Of a stretch of DNA of 64,000 nucleotides, positions 46,596 through 59,535 are shown piece after piece. Below the pieces are notes generated by a model that was not told the origin of the DNA, did not search any database, and saw nothing but the letters and a program-made list of their open reading frames with translations. Position 1 is the first letter of the stretch, and each line of letters begins with the position of its first letter. The DNA comes from Schistosoma haematobium (Eukaryota > Platyhelminthes > Trematoda > Strigeidida > Schistosomatidae), in contig NC_067202.1 in assembly GCF_000699445.3 (NCBI RefSeq), positions 11,871,924 through 11,935,923 of the forward strand, read 5' to 3'. Position numbers and translations under genes: made by a program.

Positions 46596-47175
46596 ATGAC
46601 GAATATCAATTATAAATTAATCTCCTCAAGTATAGTCTACTTGTTGACCATCTACAATTATCCAATATAAAAAACATTGTGTTCTCTGGAACAAATAGTT
46701 TAATCATGAAGCTTTGACTGCTTTTCTTGAGAATATAATCAGCCAAACGTTCAACAAGAAGTATTTGTAGTCACGTATGTGGACGTAGAAATATTGTGTA
46801 GAGAGTGCACATAGTGGACCAGTAAATCTTCAGAAACCTGGCACTTCGGTCACGCGTCAGTCGAAAGATATATCTTAACTGGCCCGCCATATGAATCAAT
46901 ACCAAAATAGAGTGGATGACTCTAAAACAGTGATCTAGTCAAAGTAAACACAAAAACAAATGCCACACAGTTACGGACATTAATCAATCAAATTTCAGAT
47001 CAATAGGCCAAGTTCTTAATCAATTATAGTACAGAAATCCTAATAATTTGCTTCTTTTTGAAATATAAACCGATGATACTGTTGTCTAGAGAGACAATGA
47101 AAGTTTGTCTACTAAACCATTAGATATCAAAGTAACAACTTCAACACATGTTCATTGTATTTTTTTCCATTTCAG
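46596..47175. other. Intron gap, nothing recognised
   Basis: Mixed AT-rich sequence ending in the exon acceptor at 47175. Confidence 0.5.
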
Positions 47176-47256
47176 AGTATATTTTGTTATTTATGTCAAG
47201 AAAATGAACCAGTTTTTTTACCGGATCAAACATATATCACTCAGGCACAAAATAAT
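47176..47256 (+). CDS. UNC13: UNC13 exon, divergent stretch before MUN (residues 320-346)
   Basis: This 27-codon exon lies between CATTTCAG and GTAAGT and reads SIFCYLCQENEPVFLPDQ and then a Thr/Gln/Asn-rich end. It fills the place of the ENLFHYLTE.. segment between VQYT.LH and EAWKV in other UNC13 proteins. Phase 0 at both ends, the aligned hydrophobic pattern (IFCYL against LFHYL) and the exact fit to both neighbours support it. It is the most diverged exon of the set. The other two frames contain stops. The length is close to that of the vertebrate segment, so no gap has to be assumed on either side. Confidence 0.88.
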
Positions 47257-47384
47257 GTAAGTGTTAGTCAATTATATTTTAATAATTAATAAGTTTGACA
47301 CAATGTAACTCATCTCAACTTTTCATCGATTAATTTTGACGGATATGCTATTAATTGTTGATGAATAGAACGGTAGTTTTATGT

Positions 47385-47705
47385 GTTTTATGTGGTGTGG
47401 GTTACTTATATTCACATAAGTAGTATATAACGGTGGTCAGGTATAGAATGTATTTTAGCAGAAGGTCGATAAGGAAAGAATGTGAACGGAACGCAATTGG
47501 TATGAAAAGGCATCAACAATGAAATCTGAGACAATCGACTGATATTTACAAAGGAACAGTCAAATTTGAGACGATGGATTGATGTTTTACAAATTAACGA
47601 TTTGCTATATGGTTTTCAGATTTTATTGAGATGCTCTGTAATTTCTTGTCAAATTGTATTCGATTGTCTCCACTCGTGTTCTTGTTCACTACGTTTTCCT
47701 GGTAC
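47385..47705 (-). repeat. LTR-like repeat (family F), inverted copy
   Basis: Matches 57700-58010 in opposite orientation over about 310 bases: GTGGTGTGGGTTACTTATA, AGTATATAACGGTGGT, AGCAGAAGGTCGATAAGG, ATGAAATCTGAGACAATCGA and CGTGTTCTTGTTCACTAC at the far end. On the minus strand it starts TAGTGAACAAGAACACG and ends CCACACCAC. No coding frame. The size and TG..CA-like ends suggest a solo LTR. Confidence 0.6.
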
Positions 47706-48109
47706 CTATTTCATAACCAGAAAACTTTTAAGATGACATTTATAGTTATAGACAGGGTTCACTAGATAACTGTTTCATTTCTATTTGCAATTTTTCATTA
47801 ATTCAAACTCATTATCTCATAAGGAATTCAGCTCGCATCCTATTGATCTGACATCAAGTTTTAAAAAAGTACCTATTTTGGGCATTGAATCGATATCCAA
47901 TAGTTTATACTTTTATTATTCATCAATTTTCGGTAAGGTCTGATTATTTTCCATTTGTTAATAAGTGCTTGATAGATAAAAAAAAGGTGGAAAAAACGAT
48001 TACAAAACCATTTGTTATTTATTTTAATTTGCAAATGTTTGTATTTACCCATTGTTCACGTTAAGGAATTCAATGTATCCGTGTGTAATGGGATAAATGC
48101 ACCCAATTC
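47706..48109. other. AT-rich intron, nothing recognised
   Basis: No exon or repeat is supported. Confidence 0.5.
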
Positions 48110-48280
48110 ACAAGCTAGTGGTTATTCAAAGTCGATAGCTCAGTGAATAATACGTTGGAGGTTTTAACAAAGAGGTTTGAGTCTCGGTGTGAACATCAAC
48201 ACTGGGATGTACCAGACTCACCTAACCGACGAGTCTTAAATAGAGTGAAACCAACGCGCTACAATTTGATTTTAGTCAAT
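48110..48280 (+). repeat. SM-alpha-like copy, degenerate
   Basis: GTCGATAGCTCAGTGAATAA head, GGTTTGAGTCTCGGTGTGAA B-box region, CATCAACACTGGGATGTACC, then CTAACCGACGAGTCTTAAAT (core CTAACCGACGA instead of CTGACGA) and AGTGAAACCAACGCGC. The GAAAC is kept; the first core box is altered. Confidence 0.65.
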
Positions 48281-48786
48281 AATGTGGTTTAACTATCACT
48301 TCTTCGTTTCCATCATTGTTGTTTACAATTTGTAATAATTGATAAATATAACCCGGATGGATCATCAATGAAACTGCCTATTTTCATCTAGTTGCATAAT
48401 CATCTATCATGTTACTGTAATTCATATCCGTTTCATCGGCTTCACGCCCACGATATGTGCATTATCTATTTCTTCTTTACTACTAACTTTATTATCAGTA
48501 ACATATATTGACAAGTTATTAATCTACTGATGGAAAATTGTTGTCCTGTTCTTTCTGACACTATCTGATACAGTTTTGAAAGAAAAAAACTATCTAATCT
48601 GCTGTGAGAAAATGTCTATGATAAGTTGAAAGTTTGAGCTTTTATTTCGGTATTAAGGACTGAAAACAGAAATGATACGAAACATGTGTCCTAAATTTTA
48701 CTGTAAGCCAAATGTCAAAATTCTAATCAAAAATTATTATTACTAAGTATATCTAACTGACACAATAATAGTAAATATATATCTTG
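48281..48786. other. AT-rich intron, nothing recognised
   Basis: No exon or repeat is supported. Confidence 0.5.
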
Positions 48787-49592
<806 letters not shown>

Positions 49593-49593
<1 letters not shown>

Positions 49594-52330
49594 CTTGATA
49601 CCTCTCGTGGAGAAGTATAGGCCGCTCACCAACACTATCCATCCAACTCTGTCCTGGTAGTCCTTCCCAGTTCTTTCCAATCTTTATTCATTCTCTTCAT
49701 TTCTGCTTCTATTTCCCGACGTAATGTGTTCATTAGCCTTCCACTTTTCCTCTTCCGTTCAGGATTCCGATTTGGGGCTTCCCTCGTGATGCAGTTTGAT
49801 GATTTCTGTAATGTATGTCCTACCATTTCCATCGTCTTTTTCTAATTTCCTCTTCAGCTCAAAACTGGTTTGTCCTCTCCCATAGTAGGCTGTTGCTGAT
49901 GGTATCCGGTCAATGGATATTGAATATCTTGTGTAGACAGCTATTTATAAGTACTTCTACATTCTTGATTATGGTTGTAGTAGTTCTACAAGTTTCGGCT
50001 TCGTACAGTAGAACTGTCCTAACGTTCATATTGAAGATTGTGACTTTAATGTTGGTTGAAATTTGTTTCGATTTCCATATGTTCATCAACTGTAGGAATG
50101 CTGCTTTACTTTGCCATTCCTCACCTTTACGTCTGTATCACGTCCTCCTTGTTCATCGATGATGCTTTCCAGGTACGTGAAGGATCCTACATCTTCCAGA
50201 GTTTAGCCATCAGTTGTGATTGGATTGGTGTTCTCCGTGTTGTATTTGAGGATCTTAGTTTTCCGTTTGTGCATTTTGAGGCCTGCTGATGCAGAGATTG
50301 CTGCTGCACTGGTTGTCCTTATCTGCATTTCTTCGTGTCTATGGAATAGGAGGGCTAGGTCATCTGTGAAGTCCAAATCGTCCAATTAATTCCGAGCTGT
50401 CTATTGTATTCCGTGCTCCCACTCAGATGTCGAGATCTTCATAATCAATTTGGCCACCAGAAGAGAGAGAAAGGGAGAGTGTAGGCAGCCTTATCTGACT
50501 CTAGTCCTTAATTGGAATGGGTTTGTCAGGTGCCCTCTATGTGCGACTTTGCACTGTAGTCCATCGTATCAATTCTTGATGTATAGTAACGAGTTCCACT
50601 CAACCAATTGTTTAACAATGATCTGTAGTGTCGCGATTTGGCCTGTGCACGACCGCTTCTTACGGAATCCAGCCTGTTGAAATCGAAGTTGGGCGTTTAC
50701 TGAGTTTTTCATTCGGTTCAGCAACACTATGTTGAAAACGTTTCCTAGTACGGATAGTAGGGTGATTCCTCTGTAGTTCACACATTTGTTCAGATCTCCT
50801 TACTTTGGTATCTTGATGAGGTTCCTTCTTTCCGGTCTGTCGGTGGCACTTGTTTCTCCCCCCAAATCTTCCTGAAAGGAACGTGTAGCATACTTGTAGT
50901 TACTTTCATGTCTGAGTTTAGTGCTTCAGTTGGTATATTGTCAGGTCCTGCTGCTTTCCTATTGATGATTTGTCTGATGACCATACTGATTTCTTTGATA
51001 GTTTGTGGAGTGACATCTATAGGAAGGTCTGTGTGTGCTGCTTTGATTTACATTGGATTTAATGGAGCTGGTCTATTCAACAGTTCTTCGAAGTATTCTA
51101 CCCATCTATTTCTCTGTTCTTGAATCTCGGTGATTGACTTGCTTTCCTTGTCCTTGACCGGCTCTCTGGTTTACTATATATTCCCGTCAGTTTCTTCGTA
51201 GTATCCTAAGCTGTCTTATATTTTCTTCTCTTAAAACTTTTTTCACTGTTGTTGCTGTCTCTTCTACGTATTTCTGCTCGTCAGCTCTAATTTTTTTCTT
51301 CACTCGCTTGTTTATTTCAGTGTATTTAGCTTGTGCCGTGAATTTCTCGGCTCTTGTTCGGCTGTCGTTAATTGCTGTCTTTTTGTTCTTCCTTTCTTGA
51401 ATCTTGTCCAGAGTTTCTATGGAGATTCATTCCTTATGATGAAGCTTCTTGCGACCCAGCATTTATTAACACAATGAAATTAATACTTTTATGATCTCTT
51501 TCCAGATGTCCTCCATAGTAGTTTCTTCTTCTTTCAGCAGATCCTTTAAGGCTTGGAAGCTGTTGTTGAGAATTATTTTGAATTCATTGTGTTTGTTAGT
51601 ATCTCAAAGGAAGGCTGTATTGAATCTTTATGATGCTGTTCCCCCGGTTGTCCATTGTTTTTTTAGCTTCGATTTCATCTCAGCCACAACCGGTTTGTTA
51701 TATGAAGCAACGTGATCTCCTCTCCTGGTTCTCATATCCTTCATGTATCTTCTGAACTTTTTATTGATACAAATATGATCTATATGGTTCTCCGTGGTGT
51801 GATCCGGTGAGACCCATGTAGCTTTGTGTATACGTTTGTGCCGCCTATAACCAATTTGTTGAATGCACATAGGTTCACAAATCTCTCGCCATTCTCGTTT
51901 TTCTCTCCCGGTCCACGTCGTCCCATGATATCTTCATATCTGATGTTGTCTACTCAGACTTTAGCGCTTAGGTCTCTCATCAAGATGTTGAGATCTTTTC
52001 TTGGGCACTTCGCTATGACCGATTGAAGCCTCTCATGGAACTAATCTTTATTGTCGTCGTTGCTATCATCGGTGGGTGCATAACATTAGATAACATTCAC
52101 TATAATTCCCTCCTTCTTTGTTTTGAATGATGCTTTGATGATCCTGGATCCTTCAATTCGAAGAACAGAGTTTAAATAGTTTAATTTGTTTAATCTGGTT
52201 GACGTTTATTTAGCAAGATTTTTTTGTACGACATGAGGTTGCCGACCCTATGCTCAACCCTCTTCTTTTATCTGGGTTTGGGACCGGCAGTAACTCTCGA
52301 AGAGCTACAGGCAAAGTTACAAGTTTAGGT
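49593..52330 (-). mobile_element. RTE retrotransposon, longest copy, EN and RT regions, dead
   Basis: Minus-strand element. From 5' to 3' it shows the 5' segment (GGGACCGGCAGTAAC complement, 52215-52330), apurinic-endonuclease remnants (NVI.CYAPTDDSNDDN, RDLNILMRDL, NGERFVNLCAFNKLV near 52100-51840; then SPDHTTENHIDHI), a linker, the RT (NRKAAGPDNIPTEAL at about 50960-50910, NYRGITLLSVLGNVFN, AGFRKKRSCTGQIATL, LDDLDF TDD LALL with Thr replacing Ala) and the C terminus before 49600. Stops and frameshifts interrupt both domains, and an internal deletion lies near 52170, so it is inactive. The family resembles schistosome SR2/Perere-3, RTE clade. It sits in the intron between the exons at 47176 and 52757. 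Confidence 0.9.
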
Positions 52331-52756
52331 AGGAACTATTTAACCATTAACTTTCTACCCAGTGCTTAATTTATTCGGAACCATCACGTTCAATCTTGGC
52401 ATTGATATCTATGAATGACATAATACTCTGATGAACACATTATCTAAGTAGGCAGACAAAAATCATTTGCGAACTGACATTCAATAAATAGCCTTCAACA
52501 TGATTGTTTGGAAAATAGCTTTTAAATAAATTAATATTAAGGCTGTACGCCGCATAAACTATTAAGTTTTTCAAAACTCAATGGATTAGTTAATGATAGA
52601 AGGGGACTGAAATATTTTAAGAGTGTAAACAACGGAACTGCATTTATTCGATTTTTTTAGAATAGTAGTAATAGTAATAGTTCTGTTCCATACTAATCTG
52701 AAGTGTCCTCTCCTCCCCCACCCTTCCCTTACACACACATTTCCTTATCGTCGTAG
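52331..52756. other. AT-rich intron end, nothing recognised
   Basis: A C-rich run near 52695-52735 precedes the exon acceptor. Confidence 0.5.
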
Positions 52757-52857
52757 GGTAATGAAGCATGGCGAGTGTATTTCAATCCAATAGGACAGGA
52801 AATCGTTGATGAATTTGCTATACGTTATGGTATTGAACCAATATTTCAAGCAATGAC
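52757..52857 (+). CDS. UNC13: UNC13 exon, start of the MUN domain (residues 347-380)
   Basis: The exon is flanked by TCGTCGTAG and GTAAGC. It encodes GNEAWRVYF, then [21 protein letters not shown]. The runs EAW.V.F and [20 protein letters not shown] are the recognised opening of the MUN domain, the helical-bundle module that binds syntaxin/Munc18 and catalyses the switch to the SNARE complex. The terminal AC is completed by G of the next exon to give Thr380. A broken RTE retrotransposon ends about 430 bases upstream. Confidence 0.96.
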
Positions 52858-52878
52858 GTAAGCTTATCTTATTTTACC

Positions 52879-52910
<32 letters not shown>

Positions 52911-53700
52911 CCACATTGTTTTTACTATAAACTAGTTGTTGGACAGGAATTAATTAAGTGTCGACAAATTCATAAACATTTCTTTCAATTAAGTGTTTGA
53001 TTCTAATATGTTTACTTTTGTGGTGGTTTCCAAACAAAAAGAGCTTACACAAAATATATTGATACACTAGGTTAATAGTTGTATACCAAAAAATTAATAG
53101 TAAAGAAACTTTGATGTCTGTTCGTTAGTAAAACCCAAAGGTAACAAAATACCGTTAACAATACAAAAGGTATATTAAACAAACAGACACTAACAGTTAC
53201 TATAGAATGAATGTTACTTGTGAATTGCCTTGTGAGAACAACGACCACAAACTGAGTTCACTTGATTGACAGGTGTTCCTCTGCAAGTGACTACACCATT
53301 GACGTAATGAGGAAGACGGAGTCCAATAGTATTATACAATGGTAATCCGCGCCAAAAGTCCAACGTTGAGTCGGAAGGCCTATAATGATGTTATAATACT
53401 ATTATAGTCTTCAATCAAAACGGTGGCCAATAAAACAGAAGAAAAACGGCGTAGATAGTGTTCTATATTTTTAAACAACGCGATAGTATAATCGTATATC
53501 ATTCATCGGAACAATTATTATCGTCTTTTTAACAAGTGATACAGCAAAACAACAGATATTGAATAAAAATGTGGTTACAACTAAAGTGTGACAAATTAGA
53601 GAAAAAATGTGGTTTTTATTTTTGTTGTTACAAAAATCACTGAATATATGTCACCATACTTTTAATCTAGATATTTTGGCCTCATATAGGATATTATTTC

Positions 53701-53755
<55 letters not shown>

Positions 53756-54589
53756 ACTAGTATTGTCTTTATGTTTACTCAGGCCTAAAGCCAAAGAGTA
53801 TAAGTATATAGTGTTCATATATAAACAGCTGGTTTATTGATTGGATGTTAAGATTATTGCGTGAAATTGTTTCTAGTGGGATTCAATCGTGTTGGTAGTA
53901 AGACGACTATTTCAGGTGACAAAGAATAAACTTTGTGCTATATCTTGAGTTATTTGATTCCAGATCAAGCAAATAAGTGTATCTTATTCATGGAGAGATC
54001 GATGGTTTGTAGGTTTGTTCCAGTATACAATGAACGGGGCCGACTACTGTTATTAAGTGCCAGAATATATCTCAACAATTGCACATAGTTACCTGACTTT
54101 TGGTTCGTGACAAAAATCATCTTCAAATCAAACTAGTCTTTAAACATCCCCACCTAGCTACATAGAAAGCTAGTTGCATTTTTTGATCATTCAGTAATAA
54201 TCATTGTCACTTAATTCAAATCCTTGTTGGTGATCGATTTCTTTCAGTAGTCACAATTTAATTACTATTGTAAGTGGCTAGACATTAAACACATTATGTT
54301 TTGGTGTTAGATATCTAGAGCCACTTTTCATGAAGCTTTGAATTTTACTGATTTGTTTATGAATATAGTTAGGCGAAGTCTAAATCACTCGGTTGTAAAT
54401 ACTTCTAAGTATAACAACACTGATTGATATAAGTTCATATTCAATAGGAAGCATTGGTCCTTTCAAAACTGTGCACAAGCCTTGCTCACAAGTACCAACA
54501 ATCATCAAATCCTAGATTCACAGATTTACATAAATTGCCCCCAACCGTCTAGCATCAAAAACTGAGATTTATGATCTGAGTGTTTTTTA
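52858..54589. other. Intron with ATT microsatellites
   Basis: ATT repeats lie at about 52879-52905 and 53698-53750 (about 17 units). The block 53210-53460 is GC-richer and could be an old LTR fragment without partner here. No exon is supported; an open frame with a poly-Leu run at 53607-53840 is the microsatellite read in frame. Confidence 0.5.
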
Positions 54590-54862
54590 TCTGAAGTTAT
54601 TTTATGAAATTGTGTAAGTGTATACACTCTTTGTCTTCCCCTAAACTATGAGATTAAAATCGCTTCATATCTTTCTTTCTACGTACTAAATCTTTCTTCG
54701 TGTACTATATCCATATATGCAATCTTTCTTTTATATATCACCGCCATTGAATTAACTACTTCTATGAATCCGGTGTTCATCTTGCTGTGCTAATGAGGTG
54801 TGGCAACTTGAAACTATGCATATATTTACCTGGTTCTACCTTGTAGCTGACTGACTTATATA
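54590..54862 (+). repeat. Family B 3' end, degenerate
   Basis: GTGTTCATCTTGCTGTGC, GAGGTGTGGCAACTTG, CCTGGTTCTACCTTGTAGC and TGACTGACTT match the family B 3' terminus in plus orientation. The upstream part (CCACCATTG-like CGCCATTGAATTAAC) is eroded. Confidence 0.65.
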
Positions 54863-55449
54863 AAAAATGTAAAAACTTCAACGATTATACACAACTATAT
54901 ATTAATAATTTCATAATGAAGATCACTGACATTTTGAATACCATTGTTTGGTTTGTATGCATACTATTTCACTAACATTCTATGTTATTCTTTTCCATTA
55001 CTTTTAATTCAATCGGTTTTCCAAGTTCTATATAATAAACTAATCCAATGAATCTTTCAACATTACGTTTGCTTTCATTAATCACTCAATCATTCGTTTA
55101 ATCATCGTTACATACTTATTTCAACAATCTAGTCCACTATCACTGTCACGAATGATAAACATTTTTTGTTTCTCAATTGGAGTTATATTAATTTTGTAAT
55201 ATGCACTATGACAGATTTTGTCTTGAATTTACTTTGATAAATAATTTCTGAAAAATTGGAATGAATCAAAAAGGTCGTTTGATTTAATTTAAAAAGGTTG
55301 TTTGTTCTCTTCGGTTTCTTTGTTTTCTTTCATTCGCTCTTTCTTTCCTCTCTCTCTCTCTCTCCCACCCTCTCAGATCCTCCCTCTTCAAGTAATTTTA
55401 ACTACATTTTTTCAGAAGGGGTTTTGTAGAGATTTTAGTAATTTCAACA
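54863..55449. other. AT-rich intron with TC run
   Basis: A TC repeat at about 55349-55365; otherwise nothing recognised. Confidence 0.5.
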
Positions 55450-55662
55450 GTTGAAGTTAAACATTAACATCGTTGGATGCCGGCTCAGTGATCTAGTGGT
55501 TAAGCGCTCACACGCGGAGCCGATGTGTCCTATGTTTGGATCCCGCTGGAAGTGGAGTCGTGGATACGCACGGCTGAGGAGTCTCATACTGGAATGAAAC
55601 GGACGTCCAGTGCTTCCGGGTGGTGGTCTAGCTTCAATTGACTCGTGATTTCAACTATTTTT
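55450..55662 (+). repeat. Family A copy, nearly full length, plus strand, both ribozyme boxes kept
   Basis: Head GATGCCGGCTCAGTGATC, TAGTGGTTAAGCGCTCAC, a B-box-like GTTTGGATCCC, then CTGAGGA (55574-55580), GTCTCATACTGGAAT, GAAAC (55596-55600), a GGACGTC triplet and CAGTGCTTCC. Both catalytic boxes and the GTC are intact, but stem II has lost its closing pair and stem I is weakened by GCACGG in place of GCACTG. Confidence 0.8.
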
Positions 55663-55865
55663 CTTTATTAGAAAGAAAAAGTTTAATCATGATTTTTTTG
55701 TAAAATAATAAGTCTTGAGAATTCTCATTAAATGATACCGAAAAATATAATTTTCATGATGATGTGTCAATTATTACTGTCAGTCAACAACAGACTACTA
55801 AACTGATAGAATATTGAAAAATATTTTTTTTTAAAAACCGATGAATGTGTGTACGTGACCCAAAT
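55663..55865. other. Short intron gap, nothing recognised
   Basis: No feature seen. Confidence 0.5.
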
Positions 55866-56350
55866 TGTCATACTCAATTAGCATGACAACGTGACAATAA
55901 CAAAAGAGATCGTAATAATATAGTTCCGTAGATAAAAATGGCACTGAACTTTGCAAATGTATTTCACAAGACGGAGAGGAAAGTTATGTATGAAGGTATT
56001 TATGAAAGGATACTCGAATTCAAGGTTGATAATAAGATAGTGAGTGAATAATTCTTTCCTCTCTGAACATTTGTGAGCCATATCAGTCAAAGTCTCCAAC
56101 CACTGATACTGGTTATCGGCAGGCCTCAACCATGTAGTCTGCACCTATCTAAATGACTCAGAACAATTCTCAGTGACTTTATGGGTTGATGTCACGTTTT
56201 GGCTTGGTCACCTAAATATTTCTCCCAACCTACTCTTGTACTAGCAGGCGTAGCTCATCGAGGTAGGCGGTGGTTAAGCATACGTAACATGTCTCAACAA
56301 CTTTGGCCGAAGAAAATTCACCACATCATCAACTAGTTTGTCACCTTCAG
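55866..56350 (-). repeat. Family B non-LTR 3' coding end, pseudogenised
   Basis: On the minus strand: HVMRMLNHRLPR-like (CATACGTAACATGTC complement), a GVGWE-like stretch, then TTWLRPADNQYQWLETLTDMAHKCSE at 56150-56070. Frameshifted but in the correct order for the RT C terminus of the 61-kb copy. Confidence 0.7.
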
Positions 56351-57699
56351 GAATCACCCTTTGCCTAACTTCAACATTTTCCACTCAGTCATTCCAAGAA
56401 ACGCGAGTAATACTTTGAAGACACCTATGATCCAGAATCTTCTACCTTCATATGTATTCGACTGAGTTAAGTTCGAAAGATTGTTGATATTCAGTGGTGA
56501 CACCATATTAGTAATGCGGAGGTTTAGCAACGCGTGTTCAGACACAGTGATGATAATTTAGTGTCTGTGACGATCTTGCAACATTGACCTTAGTGACCTG
56601 GATATGTCCTGTGGATTCCGTCCCAGCGTCTTACACTTCATGAGTTATTTTCCGACTCTAGGACTGATTGGAAAAAGCAGAGAGGTGGTCAGTTTATAAC
56701 ATGGTGCCGTTGTATGAAAGAAATATGAACAAGACTGGCATCTGTCGGACCTTAACAACTATTTGGCCGGCGTCATAGAGATAGTGAAACTAAGTGACTT
56801 GAAACGTTGTTGGATAGCTAGAGGCGGTCCTGATGTAATGTTCGATTTATTATTAATATTATTATTAAAACTCACTCACTTGTTTTTTATTCATTCTTGT
56901 CCTTTTTCATTATACTCACCTTCCTTTCTCTATTTCTTGATAATCTCTTGTTACTTTTGTGCGGCGCATATATATTCTAGTGCCTCTTAATATCAATGTA
57001 TGTGTTTAACTAAGGGAATAAATAAGTAAATAAATTTATTCTGATTCCTTATATAAGTTAAAAAGTAGGGGTCCAAGTTCTGAATCCCGGAGAACCCCAG
57101 TAGGACATTCAGGATCCTGCGTGAATGAATGTATTCTGATCTTCATTAACTGATTATCAGTTAAAAGTGACTGAATTAAGTGATAAGATCATCATAGTTG
57201 GTCTGATTAAATTGCTTTCAAAGTGTTGGAGCAGATTAAATCAACCTCATAGTCAGGAATATTGGTTCAGTTGTCCATCGCGGTCAACATATTCATGAAC
57301 TATTGATGAATTCCTGAAACAATGGTGTTTAGGTACAAAATAATTAATACATGAGAGAATCACATAGGCTGTCATCGACTGGACCTCAATAATTCTAGGT
57401 CTAAATTAATAAAATAAATAAAAATAGTTAAATGTTGTTGCTTGGAAAAACTGTTGAATCCTCCTATGGTTTGTCATTTCTTCTGGTTAATCCAAAAATG
57501 TTTTAGCACTGTTTCTGATAGGATATTACTTCAATTTAGTTGGGGTTAAAATCCAACACCAGTTGTTACACTGAAAAGTTGTTTAATGTTATTGTTCTAC
57601 ATTCGAAAGTCCTCTATAGAAAAACTTATAAAATCAAATAAACCACATATATTTTACACAAAATATTAATTCTAACATTTCATATCGCTTCTAAGGATA
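56351..57699. other. Intron gap with an unidentified complex block
   Basis: The interval 56550-56850 is of balanced composition with short protein-like stretches (for example HLSDLNNYLAGVIEIVKLSD at about 56735-56800, plus strand) and is probably an old transposon. The rest is AT-rich. Confidence 0.35.
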
Positions 57700-58010
57700 C
57701 GTGTGTAGTGAACAAGAAGACGAGTGCGGACAATCGAGTGTACTTGTTATGAAATTACAGAGAATCTCAATAAAATCTGTGAACCATATAGTAAATCGAT
57801 AATTTGTAAAACATCAATCCATTGTCTCAAATTTGACTGTTCCTTTGTAAATATCAGTCGATTGTCTCAGATTTCATTGTCGATTCCTTTTCATACCAGT
57901 TGCGTTCCATTTCTGTTCTTTCCTTATCGATCTTCTGCTAAGTTACATTCTATGCCTTACCACCGTTATATACTACTTGCGTGGAGATAAGCAACCCACA
58001 CCACGCCTGA
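57700..58010 (+). repeat. LTR-like repeat (family F), plus copy
   Basis: Partner of 47385-47705 in inverse orientation, 10 kb apart. Begins GTAGTGAACAAGAAGACGAG, contains CAATCCATTGTCTCAAATTT and TTATCGATCTTCTGCTAAG, ends CAACCCACACCACGCC. An 88-codon open stretch through it is not shared in frame by the partner. Confidence 0.6.
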
Positions 58011-58196
58011 ATTTTATTCAAATGGTTGTAAGCCATTAAGTATTTCCATCAAATCTGTGGTTTCACATTACTGTTTTCTTGAAAATTTCAGGTGACTATT
58101 ATTAGATTTTCCATAGTTAATGTTACTTGACACAATTTATTGTTCATTATTTATTTGGTTTAAATATATGCTTGAATTATTTATCAATATTTTCAG

Positions 58197-58347
58197 GCAT
58201 TTTGCATGCTTAACTGCGAAATATAATTGCCCTGGTGTACCAGCTCAGTTATCTGTACTTTTGGCTAATATAAATGCATTTTATGCACATACAACATCAT
58301 CAAATAGTCAGACAGCTAGTGAACGATTTAGTGCAAGTAATTTTGGA
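58197..58347 (+). CDS. UNC13: UNC13 MUN-domain exon (residues 380-430)
   Basis: The acceptor is ATTTTCAG and the donor GTAAGT. It reads [19 protein letters not shown], then [14 protein letters not shown], a short Ser/Asn/Gln variable run, and [10 protein letters not shown]. This matches the MUN block [43 protein letters not shown] almost residue for residue. The variable run sits where other UNC13 proteins also vary in length. A truncated RTE copy begins only 116 bases after the donor. Confidence 0.97.
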
Positions 58348-58463
58348 GTAAGTTAATTCGTTATTTACTACATATTATCTATTATTTATCAGATTTTTTT
58401 ATTATTAGATAGAGGTTTTCATATAAGCTCACCGTAAAGGTTTAAACTTACTAGCTTTTTAAT

Positions 58464-58998
58464 TACGCCTGTTACCCCTTGTGGAGAAGTATAGGACACC
58501 CACCAACACTATCCATCCAACTCTGTCCTGACAATCCCTCCCAGTTCTTTCCAGTCGCTGTTCATTCTTTTCATTTCTGCTTCCGATTCCCGACGTAGTT
58601 TCTTCCTTGACCTTCCTCTTCACTCGTTTCCTTTCAGGATTCAAAGTTAGGGCTTGCCTCGTGATGTAGTTTGATGATTTCTGTAATGTATGTTCTATCC
58701 ACTTCCAAGGTCTTTTTCTAATTTCCTCTTCAACTGGAAGCTGGTTTGTCCTATTTCATAGTAGGCTGTTGCTGATGATATCCGGTCAACTGATATAAGG
58801 TACCTTACGTAGAAAACTGTTTATAAATACTTGTAGATTTTTGATGGTGGTTGTTGTAGTTCTTGAAGTTTCAGCTTTGTACAATAAAGCTGTCCTGAAG
58901 TTTGTATTGAAGATGGTGACTTTGATATTGGTTGACAGTTGTTTTGAGTTCCATATGTTAATCAGTGGTGAGAATGTGGCCCTTGCTTTGGTATAGGT
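58464..58998 (-). mobile_element. 5'-truncated RTE retrotransposon 3' end, dead
   Basis: The tail has decayed to TTAATTACGCCTG. The minus strand encodes relics of the RT C terminus (RIGSRNEKNEQRLERTGRD in a shifted frame, [21 protein letters not shown] end). It shares CCTGTTACCCCTTGTGGAG and GTTCTTTCCAGTC with the other RTE copies. It starts 116 bases after the donor of the UNC13 exon at 58197. Confidence 0.82.
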
Positions 58999-59344
58999 TT
59001 AGGGCGTTATGGTAATCTATATGTTAGTGAATGAAGCTTTATAAAAGTGAATATTATGGATGCTCAACTCAGTGTCCTAGTGGGTGAATTTACCTATTTT
59101 ATTGATGTCGTGCTCTCCGAGCTAAACGGTTTAACTGTTGTGATTTCATTGTAATTCTGAACAAAACATCACTAGCGTCTACTTTACTTGAAAATGAGTA
59201 TTTTAGTTATTTGACAAGTGTTTTGCCAGTTCATTCTAACAGAACTGTCTATGACTGGTTGTATCCGTTTGCCTTACAGATCTGCATTTAGCTAGAATAA
59301 GCCATTGAAAACAGTGAGGCTATCACATTATTCAAAATGTATTC
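58999..59344. other. Intron gap, faint family A head
   Basis: GGATGCTCAACTCAGTGTCC near 59057-59076 resembles the start of family A but nothing follows. Otherwise unremarkable. Confidence 0.4.
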
Positions 59345-59535
59345 TGTTAGATGCAAACAAAGGAGTTCGAAAGAATGACGGATAGCTTTAAACCTAAAGT
59401 TCCTGAGTTTATTCCCTGCTGAAACTGTATGTGCTCACTACTGCAGAGTTTCATACTGGGACAAAATAGCTTATCGGTGCTACTAACTTTTAAGTAGTTA
59501 TTTAATCAAGGTCAATTGGGAATGCCAAACCTTAA
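59345..59535 (+). repeat. Family A copy, strongly degenerate
   Basis: GTGCTCACTACTGCAGAGTTTC, ATACTGGGAC, AAAATAGC and TCAAGGTCAATTGGG are relics of the ribozyme region and tail. Confidence 0.5.

Noticed and set aside
53607..53840. Open frame with a poly-leucine run
   Set aside because: The leucine run is the ATT microsatellite read in one frame.
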